From assembly GCA_032718475.1 (NCBI GenBank), contig JAUCBJ010000505.1, positions 1 to 64,000 of the forward strand: a stretch of 64,000 bases of DNA. The letters are read 5' to 3'. The stretch's first letter is position 1. Each line of letters begins with the position of its first letter. The translations under genes were made by a program, and so were the position numbers. Source of the DNA: Nemertoderma westbladi. Taxonomy: Eukaryota; Xenacoelomorpha; Nemertodermatida; Nemertodermatidae. Below, piece by piece: positions 9,076-21,400 of the stretch. A model generated the notes under the pieces. The model searched no databases, was not told where the DNA came from, and saw nothing but the letters and a program-made list of their open reading frames with translations.

Positions 9076-12000
9076 GAGCTGACTCGGCAAAAAAGCACCC
9101 CCCAACCCCCACTATGGATTACATTAGCAATGCGGAGGTCCGGCCACTAGAGGCCAGTGGAATTACCGGACACAATCGGCCTCACAGGCGTCAGTTAACT
9201 CCTGACCGGCTGCCTGTCTCACCCCCTACTGGAGAGAGAGCAGTCAACAATTCTTTGAGTCCCTTTCCTGATGACCTTTCTGGCCCAAACCCTGGGTCAC
9301 CAGGGAGGCCAGATTGTGATGGGGAGAGGGATTCTGGAGTTGGAGGCTACTCTCATGTTCCACCCCGACCAACAAAGCCATTGGTGAATCTGAGGCAAGT
9401 CACTAGACTAGCCTCAGTAAACACCCTAACACTCGGGTCTCCAATGCGACAAGGTGAGCTGACTGCCTTGGCAGATAAGCTTTCTCTTAGCGCAGTGGGT
9501 GTTCAAGAGCACCGAATGCAGACTGGACAGACTGATGAGGTTCTGATTAAGGACATGGGGGGCGGTTGGCGACTCGCCCTCGCATCAGCAGATGATAGTG
9601 GCAATGGTGGAATTGGTCTATTGATGAATCCAACTGCACATGCAGCATTGGACAAAATAGACCAAATCTCTAACCGCATCATCCGTTGCCACTTCTCATG
9701 TTCTGGAAGACTGGCTAAGAAGTTTCCTAAGGTGGTTCTGATTGTGTGCTACTCTCCAACTAGTGTTGCCCCTGTAGAGGAGGTGGAAAATTTCTACCAC
9801 AATCTACAAGCAGCTACTGATGGAGTGGATCAGCATGCATTCTTAACATTCCTGGGAGACTTTAATGCAAGTCTGCATCAATCACCTACATCGCCCTGGG
9901 TCTATAGCAATAGTGTTAACCGAAATTCTGTCCATCTTCAGGATTTTATCTCTGGAAATGGATTGTTTTCGGCTGGAACCCAGTTCAAGAAGCGAACTGG
10001 AAAGCTATGGACTCATAGTGGACCCAGTGGTCACAAGTCCCAGATAGACCATATTCTGTTTCGTAGGAAATACAGGAGCTCTATACAAGACTGTAATGCA
10101 TTTACACTTCGACCCTTCTCCAGTGATCACCGCCTTATTGTGGCCAAGGTAAGACTTAGTCTGCGTGCTAGCAGAACAACGAAATCTGCCTTGCCGCGGC
10201 ATGACTGGTCCTCTCTGTTGCAACAGCCAAGTGTGAGATCCAGCTTCACACTACAGCTGAGCAACAGGTATGAGGCTCTTGCCTCTGAGGCGGCAGATCA
10301 CTGTGAGGGCTATACTGCCTTTACAGAAGCAGTTAAGTTAGCAGCTGCAGAAACAGTTCCTGTATACCCTCGAAACAGGAAAAGGGCCCCCTGGACTGAC
10401 AACAAAATTCAAAAGTGCCGAAATGACCTTCATAAGGCGCAGAAAGAGTCCCGACTCAAACAGACTACAGCGGCCAAGAATGCAGTTAAGGCTGCATCTA
10501 GGTCCCTGAACAGGCAGTACTCTGTTAATCTACAGGAGCTAATAAACCAACAGGTTGATGCCATCAATGATGCTGACGACAGCAGGCAATCATCCCAGGC
10601 ATGGAAATCGATCAATCTGCTTACTGGGCGGAAAAGCCAACCAACCACCAAGGTTAAGGCAGAATCACCAGCCGATCGCCTCAATGGTTGGAAAGCCCAC
10701 TTTGAAAAACTCCTCAATAATGACAGGGTATTGCCTGATAACTTTATAGAAGTAAAGGTGTCTGAGTCTGTACTCCCAGATATTCCCATTGGCGATATCT
10801 CCTTTGCAGAAGTGAAGGCTGCTGCAAAGAGCATTAAGACCAATCGTGCCAGTGGAGTAGATGGTGTTCCCCCTGAGGTCTTTAAAATACCTGAGTGTTT
10901 AAAGCTCATCTATCCCATCATAGTAGACATGTACCGTACAACAAGAGTCCCACAAGAAATGAAAACAAATAAGTTGGTGCCAGTTCCCAAGAAGGGCAAC
11001 CTAACACTCTATGGTTCTTTTCGGGGAATCTCATTGATCTCAATTGCTGCAAAGCTATACAATAGGATTCTATTAAATCGCATCAGGGATCCCATTGAGA
11101 TACTGCTCCGTGGAAATCAGAATGGGTTCCGTAAAGGTCGTGGGACCATGGAGCCCATTTTGGCACTTAGAAGGATAATTGAAGAATTATCAAAAAAGAA
11201 AGACAGGCATCTGGCTGTTATCTTTGTTGACTTCTTCAAGGCCTTTGATTCAGTCTCTCGCTCACGTATGTTCAGCATACTTTCATTATATGGGATTCCT
11301 GATGAAATTATTGCAGCAATCAGATCAGTATACGATGGTTCGACAACATTTGTGTCTACTGTTGACGGTGACACAGAACCATTCGAAGTGTTATGGGGCG
11401 TCCTCCAAGGAGACACACTTGCACCATTCTTATTCATTATTGTGGTTGACTATGTTCTACGCATGTCCTTAGATCATCATAATGATGATGGGGTGATGAT
11501 AACTCCACCTACTGGCTCCAGAAGTCGAGGAAATCCTGCCAAGTACCTAACTGATCTAGACTTTGCTGATGACTTAGGAGTACTCTCAGAATCATTAGAG
11601 GGAGCCCAACGGCTCCTCAGCTCATTAGAACATGCTGCTTCTAGTGTTGGTCTTTTTATTAACTCCAGAAAGACCAAAATTCTGACAGTTAACTTTGAAA
11701 GTCCTCAGCAAGTCTCTGATCGGATGAGCATAAGCTCAAAGGATGGTATGCTTGAACATGTCGACGACTTCTGTTACCTGGGATCATGGATCCGGAAGTC
11801 AGGTGAGGACCTTCGAATACGTAAGGGAAAGGCATGGGCAGCCTTGAATAGGCTTTCCAGGATTTGGAAGTCACCGAGAATTAATCGGAAACTTAAGGTC
11901 CGATTATTTAGAGCAGCAGTAGTTCCAGTACTCCTCTACGGGAGTCCATGCTGGGCTCTAACTGCTGAGGACACCAAATCTCTGGATGGCACATTCACAA

Positions 12001-12383
12001 GAATGCTACGCCGGGTTCATTGTGTCAAGTACAATGCACACATCTCCAACCAGACACTATATAACATTGGAGGTGTCTCATTGGTTCCCCCAAGCTTGAC
12101 ACTAGAACAAAATCGCCTCCGCTTTGCAGGACATTGCTTTCGCCGTGAGGACCAGCCAGTGCATAATCTTGTACTTTGGCAGCCTCATGGAGTGAATAAG
12201 CATGGTGGACAGCCCATGACTTTCTTGAGACGCATCTTAAAGGACACTGGTCTTAAAGATGCGGATGATCTAGCAAATGTCATGGGTGATAGGGAGTTGT
12301 GGCGGTGCAATTTTGTTGACAAGCCGGCACAGCATTCTTAAAAATGCAGCTGCAATGCAGCATGCCGATCCTAGTAGTAGTAG
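9076..12383 (+). mobile_element. Near full-length RTE-like non-LTR retrotransposon inserted in the satellite
   Basis: The 3,308-bp element has a 38-bp leader, one uninterrupted ORF (9114-12341), a 3' UTR of about 30 bp and a terminal (TAG)4 tract at 12372-12383. A short 3' UTR ending in a short tandem repeat, an apurinic-type endonuclease plus reverse transcriptase in one ORF, and a variable-length target-site duplication all fit the RTE group of LINEs. The lack of stops or frameshifts implies recent insertion. The exact clade needs a tree. The 5' end may be slightly truncated because the leader is very short. Confidence 0.85.
9114..12341 (+). CDS. LINE polyprotein: endonuclease plus reverse transcriptase
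   Basis: The protein has 1,075 residues from the first ATG (9114); in-frame sequence upstream of it derives from the target satellite. Residues 1-95 are Pro/Arg-rich with no recognised domain. Residues about 97-350 are an exonuclease-endonuclease-phosphatase fold: Asn103, QEH with Glu132, GDFN at 248-251, IDHI at 311-314 and SDH at 337-339. The reverse transcriptase spans about 600-870, with PVPKKGN at 623-629, the first catalytic Asp in VDFFKAFDS (Asp706) and FADD at 817-820. The C-terminal region (about 930-1075) carries LLYGSPCW and a HCVKYN...GHCFRRED segment like the tails of RTE-type proteins. All catalytic residues are present, so the enzyme looks active. It would nick target DNA and copy its own RNA at the nick. 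Database hits to the endonuclease half are often misnamed craniofacial development protein 2. Confidence 0.92.
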   Translation: MDYISNAEVRPLEASGITGHNRPHRRQLTPDRLPVSPPTGERAVNNSLSPFPDDLSGPNPGSPGRPDCDGERDSGVGGYSHVPPRPTKPLVNLRQVTRLASVNTLTLGSPMRQGELTALADKLSLSAVGVQEHRMQTGQTDEVLIKDMGGGWRLALASADDSGNGGIGLLMNPTAHAALDKIDQISNRIIRCHFSCSGRLAKKFPKVVLIVCYSPTSVAPVEEVENFYHNLQAATDGVDQHAFLTFLGDFNASLHQSPTSPWVYSNSVNRNSVHLQDFISGNGLFSAGTQFKKRTGKLWTHSGPSGHKSQIDHILFRRKYRSSIQDCNAFTLRPFSSDHRLIVAKVRLSLRASRTTKSALPRHDWSSLLQQPSVRSSFTLQLSNRYEALASEAADHCEGYTAFTEAVKLAAAETVPVYPRNRKRAPWTDNKIQKCRNDLHKAQKESRLKQTTAAKNAVKAASRSLNRQYSVNLQELINQQVDAINDADDSRQSSQAWKSINLLTGRKSQPTTKVKAESPADRLNGWKAHFEKLLNNDRVLPDNFIEVKVSESVLPDIPIGDISFAEVKAAAKSIKTNRASGVDGVPPEVFKIPECLKLIYPIIVDMYRTTRVPQEMKTNKLVPVPKKGNLTLYGSFRGISLISIAAKLYNRILLNRIRDPIEILLRGNQNGFRKGRGTMEPILALRRIIEELSKKKDRHLAVIFVDFFKAFDSVSRSRMFSILSLYGIPDEIIAAIRSVYDGSTTFVSTVDGDTEPFEVLWGVLQGDTLAPFLFIIVVDYVLRMSLDHHNDDGVMITPPTGSRSRGNPAKYLTDLDFADDLGVLSESLEGAQRLLSSLEHAASSVGLFINSRKTKILTVNFESPQQVSDRMSISSKDGMLEHVDDFCYLGSWIRKSGEDLRIRKGKAWAALNRLSRIWKSPRINRKLKVRLFRAAVVPVLLYGSPCWALTAEDTKSLDGTFTRMLRRVHCVKYNAHISNQTLYNIGGVSLVPPSLTLEQNRLRFAGHCFRREDQPVHNLVLWQPHGVNKHGGQPMTFLRRILKDTGLKDADDLANVMGDRELWRCNFVDKPAQHS

Positions 12384-12405
12384 TTGTACCGACTGACCCA
12401 ACTAA
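12384..12405 (+). repeat. Right target-site duplication of the LINE
   Basis: This exact copy of 9054-9075 directly follows the (TAG)4 tail. It restores the satellite in a phase 22 bases back from where it was broken. Confidence 0.7.
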
Positions 12406-15400
12406 CCGCCTTTGTACCGACCCAACTAACCGCCTTTGTACCGACTGACCCAACTAACCGCCTTTGTACCGACCCAACTAACCGCCTTTGTACCGACTGA
12501 CCCAACTAACCGCCTTTGTACCGACCCAACTAACCGCCTTTGTACCAACCCAACTAACCGCCTTTGTACCAACTGACCCAACTAACCGCCTTTGTACCGA
12601 CTGACCCAACTAACCGCCTTTGTACCGACCCAACTAACCGCCTTTGTACCGACCCAACTAACCGCCTTTGTACCGACTGACCCAACTAACCACCTTTGTA
12701 CCGACCCAACTAACCGCCTTTGTACCGACCCAACTAACCGCCTTTGTACCGACCCAACTAACCGCCTTTGTACCGACTGACCCAACTAACCGCCTTTGTA
12801 CCGACCGACCCAACTAACCGCCTTTGTACCGACTGACCCAACTAACCGCCTTTGTACCGACTGACCCAACTAACCGCCTTTGTACCAACCCAACTAACCG
12901 CCTTTGTACCGACTGACCCAACTAACCGCCTTTGTACCAACCGACCCAACTAACCGCCTTTGCACCGACCCAACTAACCGCCTTTGCACCGACCCAACTA
13001 ACCGCCTTTGTACTGACCCAACTAACCGCCTTTGTACCGACTGACCCAACTAACCGCCTTTGTACCGACTGACCCAACTAACCGCCTTTGTACTGACCCA
13101 ACTAACCGCCTTTGTACCGACTGACCCAACTAACCGCCTTTGTACCAACCGACCCAACTAACCGCCTTTGCACCGACCCAACTAACCGCCTTTGCACCGA
13201 CCCAACTAACCGCCTTTGTACTGACCCAACTAACCGCCTTTGTACCTACTGACCCAACTAACCGCCTTTGTACCGACTGACCCAACTAACCGCCTTTGCA
13301 CCGACCCAACTAACCGCCTTTGCACCGACCCAACTAACCGCCTTTGTACTGACCCAACTAACCGCCTTTGTACCGACTGACCCAACTAACCGCCTTTGTA
13401 CCGACTGACCCAACTAACCGCCTTTGTACTGACCCAACTAACCGCCTTTGTACCGACTGACCCAACTAACCGCCTTTGTACTGACCCAACTAACCGCCTT
13501 TGTACCGACTGACCCAACTAACCGCCTTTGTACCGACCCAACTAACCGCCTTTGTACCGACCCAACTAACCGCCTTTGTACCGACCCAACTAACCACCTT
13601 TGTACTGACTGACCCAACTAACCGCCTTCGTACCGACTGACCCAACTAACCGCCTTTGCACCGACCCAACTAACCGCCTTTGTACTGACCCAACTAACCG
13701 CCTTTGTACCGACTGACCCAACTAACCGCCTTTGTACCGACTGACCCAACTAACTGCCTTTGTACCGACTGACCCAACTAACCGCCTTTGTACCGACCCA
13801 ACTAACCGCCTTTGTACCGACCCAACTAACCGCCTTTGTACCGACTGACCCAACTAACCGCCTCTGTACCGACTGACCCAACTAACCGCCTTTGTACCGA
13901 CTGACCCAACTAACCGCCTTTGTACCGACCCAACTAACCGCCTTTGTACCGACCCAACTAACCGCCTTTGTACCGACCCAACTAACCGCCTTTGTACCAA
14001 CTGACCCAACTAACCGCCTTTGTACTGACTGACCCAACTAACCGCCTTTGTACCGACCCAACTAACCACCTTTGTACCGACCCAACTAACTGCCTTTGTA
14101 CCGACTGACCCAACTAACCGCCTTTGTACCGACTGACCCAACTAACCGCCTTTGTACCGACCCAACTAACCGCCTTTGTACTGACCCAACTAACCGCCTT
14201 TGTACCGACTGACCCAACTAACCGCCTTTGTACCGACTGACCCAACTAACCGCCTTTGCACCGACCCAACTAACCGCCTTTGTACCGACTGACCCAACTA
14301 ACCGCCTTTGTACCGACTGACCCAACTAACCGCCTTTGTACTGACCCAACTAACCGCCTTTGTACCGACTGACCCAACTAACCGCCTTTGTACTGACCCA
14401 ACTAACCGCCTTTGTACCGACTGACCCAACTAACCGCCTTTGTACCGACCCAACTAACCGCCTTTGTACCGACCCAACTAACCGCCTTTGTACCGACCCA
14501 ACTAACCGCCTTTGTACCGACTGACCCAACTAACCGCCTTTGTACCGACTGACCCAACTAACCGCCTTTGCACCGACCCAACTAACCGCCTTTGTACTGA
14601 CCCAAGTAACCGCCTTTGTACCGACTGACCCAACTAACCGCCTTTGTACCGACTGACCCAACTAACCGCCTTTGTACCGACTGACCCAACTAACCGCCTT
14701 TGTACCGACTGACCCAACTAACTGACTTTGTACCGACTGACCCAACTAACCGCCTTTGTACCGACCCAACTAACTCCGCCTTTGTACCGACTGACCCAAC
14801 TAACCGCCTTTGTACCGACCCAACTAACCGCCTTTGTACCGACCCAACTAACCGCCTTTGTACCGACTGACCCAACTAACCGCCTTTGTACCGACCCAAC
14901 TAACCGGCTTGGTACCGACTGACCCAACTAACCGCCTTTGTACCGACTGACCCAACTAACCGCCTTTGTACTGACCCAACTAACCGCCTTTGTACTGACC
15001 CAACTAACCGCCTTTGTACCGACTGACCCAACTAACCGCCTTTGTACCGACCCAACTAACTGCCTTTGTACCGACCCAACTAACCGCCTTTGTACCGACT
15101 GACCCAACTAACCGCCTTTGTACCGACCCAACTAACCGCCTTTGTACCGACCCAACTAACCGCCTTTGTACCGACTGACCCAACTAACCGCCTTTGTACC
15201 GACCCAACTAACCGCCTTTGTACCGACCCAACTAACCGCCTTTGTACCGACCCAACTAACCGCCTTTGTACCGACCCAACTAACCGCCTTTGTACCGACT
15301 GACCCAACTAACCGCCTTTGTACCGACCCAACTAACCGCCTTTGTACCGACTGACCCAACTAACCGCCTTTGTACCGACTGACCCAACTAACCGCCTTTG

Positions 15401-18400
15401 TACTGACCCAACTAACCGCCTTTGTACTGACTGACCCAACTAACCGCCTTTGTACCGACTGACTCAACTAACCGCCTTTGTACCGACTGACCCAACTAAC
15501 CGCCTTTGTACCGACCCAACTAACCGCCTTTGTACCAACTGACCCAACTAACCGCCTTTGTACCGACTGACCCACCTAACTGCCTTTGTACCGACCCAAG
15601 TAACCGCCTTTGTAACGACCCAACTAACCGCCTTTGTACCGACTGACCCAACTAACTGCCTTTGTACTGACCCAACTAACCGCCTTTGTACCGACTGACC
15701 CAACTAACCGCCTTTGTACCAACCGACCCAACTAACCGCCTTTGTACCGACCCAACTAACCGCCGTTGTACCGACTGACCCAACTAACTGCCTTTATACC
15801 GACTGACCCAACTAACCGCCTTTGTACCGACTGACCCAACTAACTGCCTTTATACCAACTGACCCAACTAACCGCCTTTGTACCGACCAACTAACCGCCT
15901 TTGTACCGACTGACCCAACTAACTGCCTTTGTACTGACCCAACTAACCGCCTTTGTACCGACTGACCCAACTAACCGCCTTTGTACCAACCGACCCAACT
16001 AACCACCTTTGTACCGACTGACCCAACTAACCGCCTTTGTACTGACCCAACTAACTGCCTTTGTACCGACTGACCCAACTAACCGCCTTTGTACCGACTG
16101 ACCCAACTAACTGCTTTTGTACCGACCCAACTAACCGCCTTTGTACCGACCCAACTAACCACCTTTGTACCGACTGACCCAACTAACTGCCTTTGTACTG
16201 ACCCAACTAACCGCCTTTGTACCGACTGACCCAACTAACCGCCTTTGTACCAACCGACCCAACTAACTGCCTTTGTACCGACCCAACTAACCACCTTTGT
16301 ACCGACTGACCCAACTAACTGCCTTTGTACTGACCCAACTAACCGCCTTTGTACCGACCCAACTAACCGCCTTTGTACCGACTGACCCAACTAACTGCCT
16401 TTGTACCTACTGACCCAACTAACCGCCTTTGTACCGACTGACCCAACTAACTGCCTTTGTACTGACCCAACTAACCGCCTTTGTACCGACTGACCCAACT
16501 AACCGCCTTTGTACCGACTGACCCAACTAACCGCCTTTGCACCGACCCAACTAACCGCCTTTGTACTGACCCAACTAACCGCCTTTGTACCGACTGACCC
16601 AACTAACCGCCTTTGTACCGACTGACCCAACTAACCGCCTTTGTACTGACCCAACTAACCGCCTTTGTACCGACTGACCCAACTAACCGCCTTTGTACTG
16701 ACCCAACTAACCGCCTTTGTACCGACTGACCCAACTAACCGCCTTTGTACCGACCCAACTAACCGCCTTTGTACCGACCCAACTAACCGCCTTTGTACCG
16801 ACCCAACTAACCGCCTTTGTACCGACTGACCCAACTAACCGCCTTTGTACCGACTGACCCAACTAACCGCCTTTGCACCGACCCAACTAACCGCCTTTGT
16901 ACTGACCCAAGTAACCGCCTTTGTACCGACTGACCCAACTAACCGCCTTTGTACCGACTGACCCAACTAACCGCCTTTGTACCGACTGACCCAACTAACC
17001 GCCTTTGTACCGACTGACCCAACTAACTGACTTTGTACCGACTGACCCAACTAACCGCCTTTGTACCGACCCAACTAACTCCGCCTTTGTACCGACTGAC
17101 CCAACTAACCGCCTTTGTACCGACCCAACTAACCGCCTTTGTACCGACCCAACTAACCGCCTTTGTACCGACTGACCCAACTAACCGCCTTTGTACCGAC
17201 CCAACTAACCGGCTTGGTACCGACTGACCCAACTAACCGCCTTTGTACCGACTGACCCAACTAACCGCCTTTGCACCGACCCAACTAACCGCCTTTGTAC
17301 TGACCCAACTAACCGCCTTTGTACCGACTGACCCAACTAACCGCCTTTGTACCGACTGACCCAACTAACCGCCTTTGTACTGACCCAACTAACCGCCTTT
17401 GTACCGACTGACCCAACTAACCGCCTTTGTACTGACCCAACTAACCGCCTTTGTACCGACTGACCCAACTAACCGCCTTTGTACCGACCCAACTAACCGC
17501 CTTTGTACCGACCCAACTAACCGCCTTTGTACCGACCCAACTAACCGCCTTTGTACCGACTGACCCAACTAACCGCCTTTGTACCGACTGACCCAACTAA
17601 CCGCCTTTGCACCGACCCAACTAACCGCCTTTGTACTGACCCAAGTAACCGCCTTTGTACCGACTGACCCAACTAACCGCCTTTGTACCGACTGACCCAA
17701 CTAACCGCCTTTGTACCGACTGACCCAACTAACCGCCTTTGTACCGACTGACCCAACTAACTGACTTTGTACCGACTGACCCAACTAACCGCCTTTGTAC
17801 CGACCCAACTAACTCCGCCTTTGTACCGACTGACCCAACTAACCGCCTTTGTACCGACCCAACTAACCGCCTTTGTACCGACCCAACTAACCGCCTTTGT
17901 ACCGACTGACCCAACTAACCGCCTTTGTACCGACCCAACTAACCGGCTTGGTACCGACTGACCCAACTAACCGCCTTTGTACCGACTGACCCAACTAACC
18001 GCCTTTGTACTGACCCAACTAACCGCCTTTGTACTGACCCAACTAACCGCCTTTGTACCGACTGACCCAACTAACCGCCTTTGTACCGACCCAACTAACT
18101 GCCTTTGTACCGACCCAACTAACCGCCTTTGTACCGACTGACCCAACTAACCGCCTTTGTACCGACCCAACTAACTGCCTTTGTACCGACCCAACTAACC
18201 GCCTTTGTACCGACTGACCCAACTAACCGCCTTTGTACCGACCCAACTAACCGCCTTTGTACCGACCCAACTAACCGCCTTTGTACCGACCCAACTAACC
18301 GCCTTTGTACCGACCCAACTAACCGCCTTTGTACCGACTGACCCAACTAACCGCCTTTGTACCGACTGACCCAACTAACCGCCTTTGTACCGACTGACCC

Positions 18401-21400
18401 AACTAACCGCCTTTGTACCGACTGACCCAACTAACCGCCTTTGTACTGACCCAACTAACCGCCTTTGTACCGACTGACCCAACTAACCGCCTTTGTACCG
18501 ACTGACTCAACTAACCGCCTTTGTACCGACTGACCCAACTAACCGCCTTTGTACCGACCCAACTAACCGCCTTTGTACCAACTGACCCAACTAACCGCCT
18601 TTGTACCGACTGACCCACCTAACTGCCTTTGTACCGACCCAAGTAACCGCCTTTGTAACGACCCAACTAACCGCCTTTGTACCGACTGACCCAACTAACT
18701 GCCTTTGTACTGACCCAACTAACCGCCTTTGTACCGACTGACCCAACTAACCGCCTTTGTACCAACCGACCCAACTAACCGCCTTTGTACCGACCCAACT
18801 AACCGCCGTTGTACCGACTGACCCAACTAACTGCCTTTATACCGACTGACCCAACTAACCGCCTTTGTACCGACTGACCCAACTAACTGCCTTTATACCA
18901 ACTGACCCAACTAACCGCCTTTGTACCGACCAACTAACCGCCTTTGTACCGACTGACCCAACTAACTGCCTTTGTACTGACCCAACTAACCGCCTTTGTA
19001 CCGACTGACCCAACTAACCGCCTTTGTACCAACCGACCCAACTAACCACCTTTGTACCGACTGACCCAACTAACCGCCTTTGTACTGACCCAACTAACTG
19101 CCTTTGTACCGACTGACCCAACTAACCGCCTTTGTACCGACTGACCCAACTAACTGCTTTTGTACCGACCCAACTAACCGCCTTTGTACCGACCCAACTA
19201 ACCGCCTTTGTACCGACTGACCCAACTAACTGCCTTTGTACTGACCCAACTAACCGCCTTTGTACCGACTGACCCAACTAACCGCCTTTGTACCAACCGA
19301 CCCAACTAACTGCCTTTGTACCGACCCAACTAACCACCTTTGTACCGACTGACCCAACTAACTGCCTTTGTACTGACCCAACTAACCGCCTTTGTACCGA
19401 CCCAACTAACCGCCTTTGTACCGACTGACCCAACTAACTGCCTTTGTACCTACTGACCCAACTAACCGCCTTTGTACCGACTGACCCAACTAACTGCCTT
19501 TGTACCGACCCAACTAACCGCCTTTGTACCGACTGACCCAACTAACTGCCTTTGTACCGACTGACCCAACTAACTGCCTTTGTACCGACCGACCCAACTA
19601 ACTGCCTTTGTACCGACCCAACTAACCGCCTTTGTACCGACTGACCCAACTAACTGCCTTTGTACCGACTGACACAACTAACTGCCTTTGTACCGACTGA
19701 CCCAACTAACTTCCTTTATACCGACTGACCCAACTAACCGCCTTTGTACCGACTGACCCAACTAACCGCCTTTGTACCGACTGACCCAACTAACCGCCTT
19801 TGTACCAACTGACCCAACTAACAGCCTTTGTACCGACCCAACTAACCACCTTTGTACCGACTGACCCAACTAACCGCCTTTGTACCGACTGACCCAACTA
19901 ACTGCCTTTATACCGACTGACCCAACTAACCGCCTTTGTACCGACTGACCCAACTAACCGCCTTTGTACCGACTGACCCAACTAACTGCCTTTATACAGA
20001 CTGACCCAACTAACCGCCTTTGTACCGACTGACCCAACTAACTGCCTTTATACCGACTGACCCAACTAACCGCCTTTGTACCGACTGACCCAACTAACCG
20101 CCTTTGTACCGACTGACCCAACTAACCGCCTTTGTACCAACTGACCCAACTAACAGCCTTTGTACCGACCCAACTAACCGCCTTTGTACCAACTGACCAA
20201 ACTAACAGCCTTTGTACCGACCCAACTAACCGCCTTTGTACCGACCCAACTAACCGCCTTTGTACCGACCCAACTAACCGCCTTTGTACCGACCCAACTA
20301 ACCGCCTTTGTACCGACTGACTCAACTAACCGCCTTTGTACCGACCCAACTAACCGCCTTTGTACCGACTGACCCAACTAACCGCCTTTGTACCGACTGA
20401 CCCAACTAACCGCCTTTGTACCGATCCAACTAACCGCCTTTGTACCGACTGACCCAACTAACCACCTTTGTACCAACCCAACTAACCGCCTTTGTACCGA
20501 CCCAACTAACCGCCTTTGTACCGACCCAACTAACCGCCTTTGTACCGACTGACCCAACTAACCGCCTTTGTACCGACCGACCCAACTAACCGCCTTTGTA
20601 CCGACTGACCCAACTAACCGCCTTTGTACCGACTGACCCAACTAACCGCCTTTGTACCAACCCAACTAACCGCCTTTGTACCGACTGACCCAACTAACCG
20701 CCTTTGTACCAACCGACCCAACTAACCACCTTTGCACCGACCCAACTAACCGCCTTTGCACCGACCCAACTAACCGCCTTTGTACTGACCCAACTAACCG
20801 CCTTTGTACCGACTGACCCAACTAACCGCCTTTGTACCGACTGACCCAACTAACCGCCTTTGTACTGACCCAACTAACCGCCTTTGTACCGACTGACCCA
20901 ACTAACCGCCTTTGTACCAACCGACCCAACTAACCGCCTTTGCACCGACCCAACTAACCGCCTTTGCACCGACCCAACTAACCGCCTTTGTACTGACCCA
21001 ACTAACCGCCTTTGTACCTACTGACCCAACTAACCGCCTTTGTACCGACTGACCCAACTAACCGCCTTTGCACCGACCCAACTAACCGCCTTTGCACCGA
21101 CCCAACTAACCGCCTTTGTACTGACCCAACTAACCGCCTTTGTACCGACTGACCCAACTAACCGCCTTTGTACCGACTGACCCAACTAACCGCCTTTGTA
21201 CTGACCCAACTAACCGCCTTTGTACCGACTGACCCAACTAACCGCCTTTGTACTGACCCAACTAACCGCCTTTGTACCGACTGACCCAACTAACCGCCTT
21301 TGTACCGACCCAACTAACTGCCTTTGTACCGACCCAACTAACCGCCTTTGTACCGACCCAGCTAACCGCCTTTGTACTGACTGACCCAACTAACCGCCTT

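Noticed and set aside
9054-9113. Extending the LINE protein upstream to 9054
   Set aside because: Those 20 codons begin with TTG and start inside the target satellite (target-site duplication); the element begins at 9076 and its first ATG is 9114.
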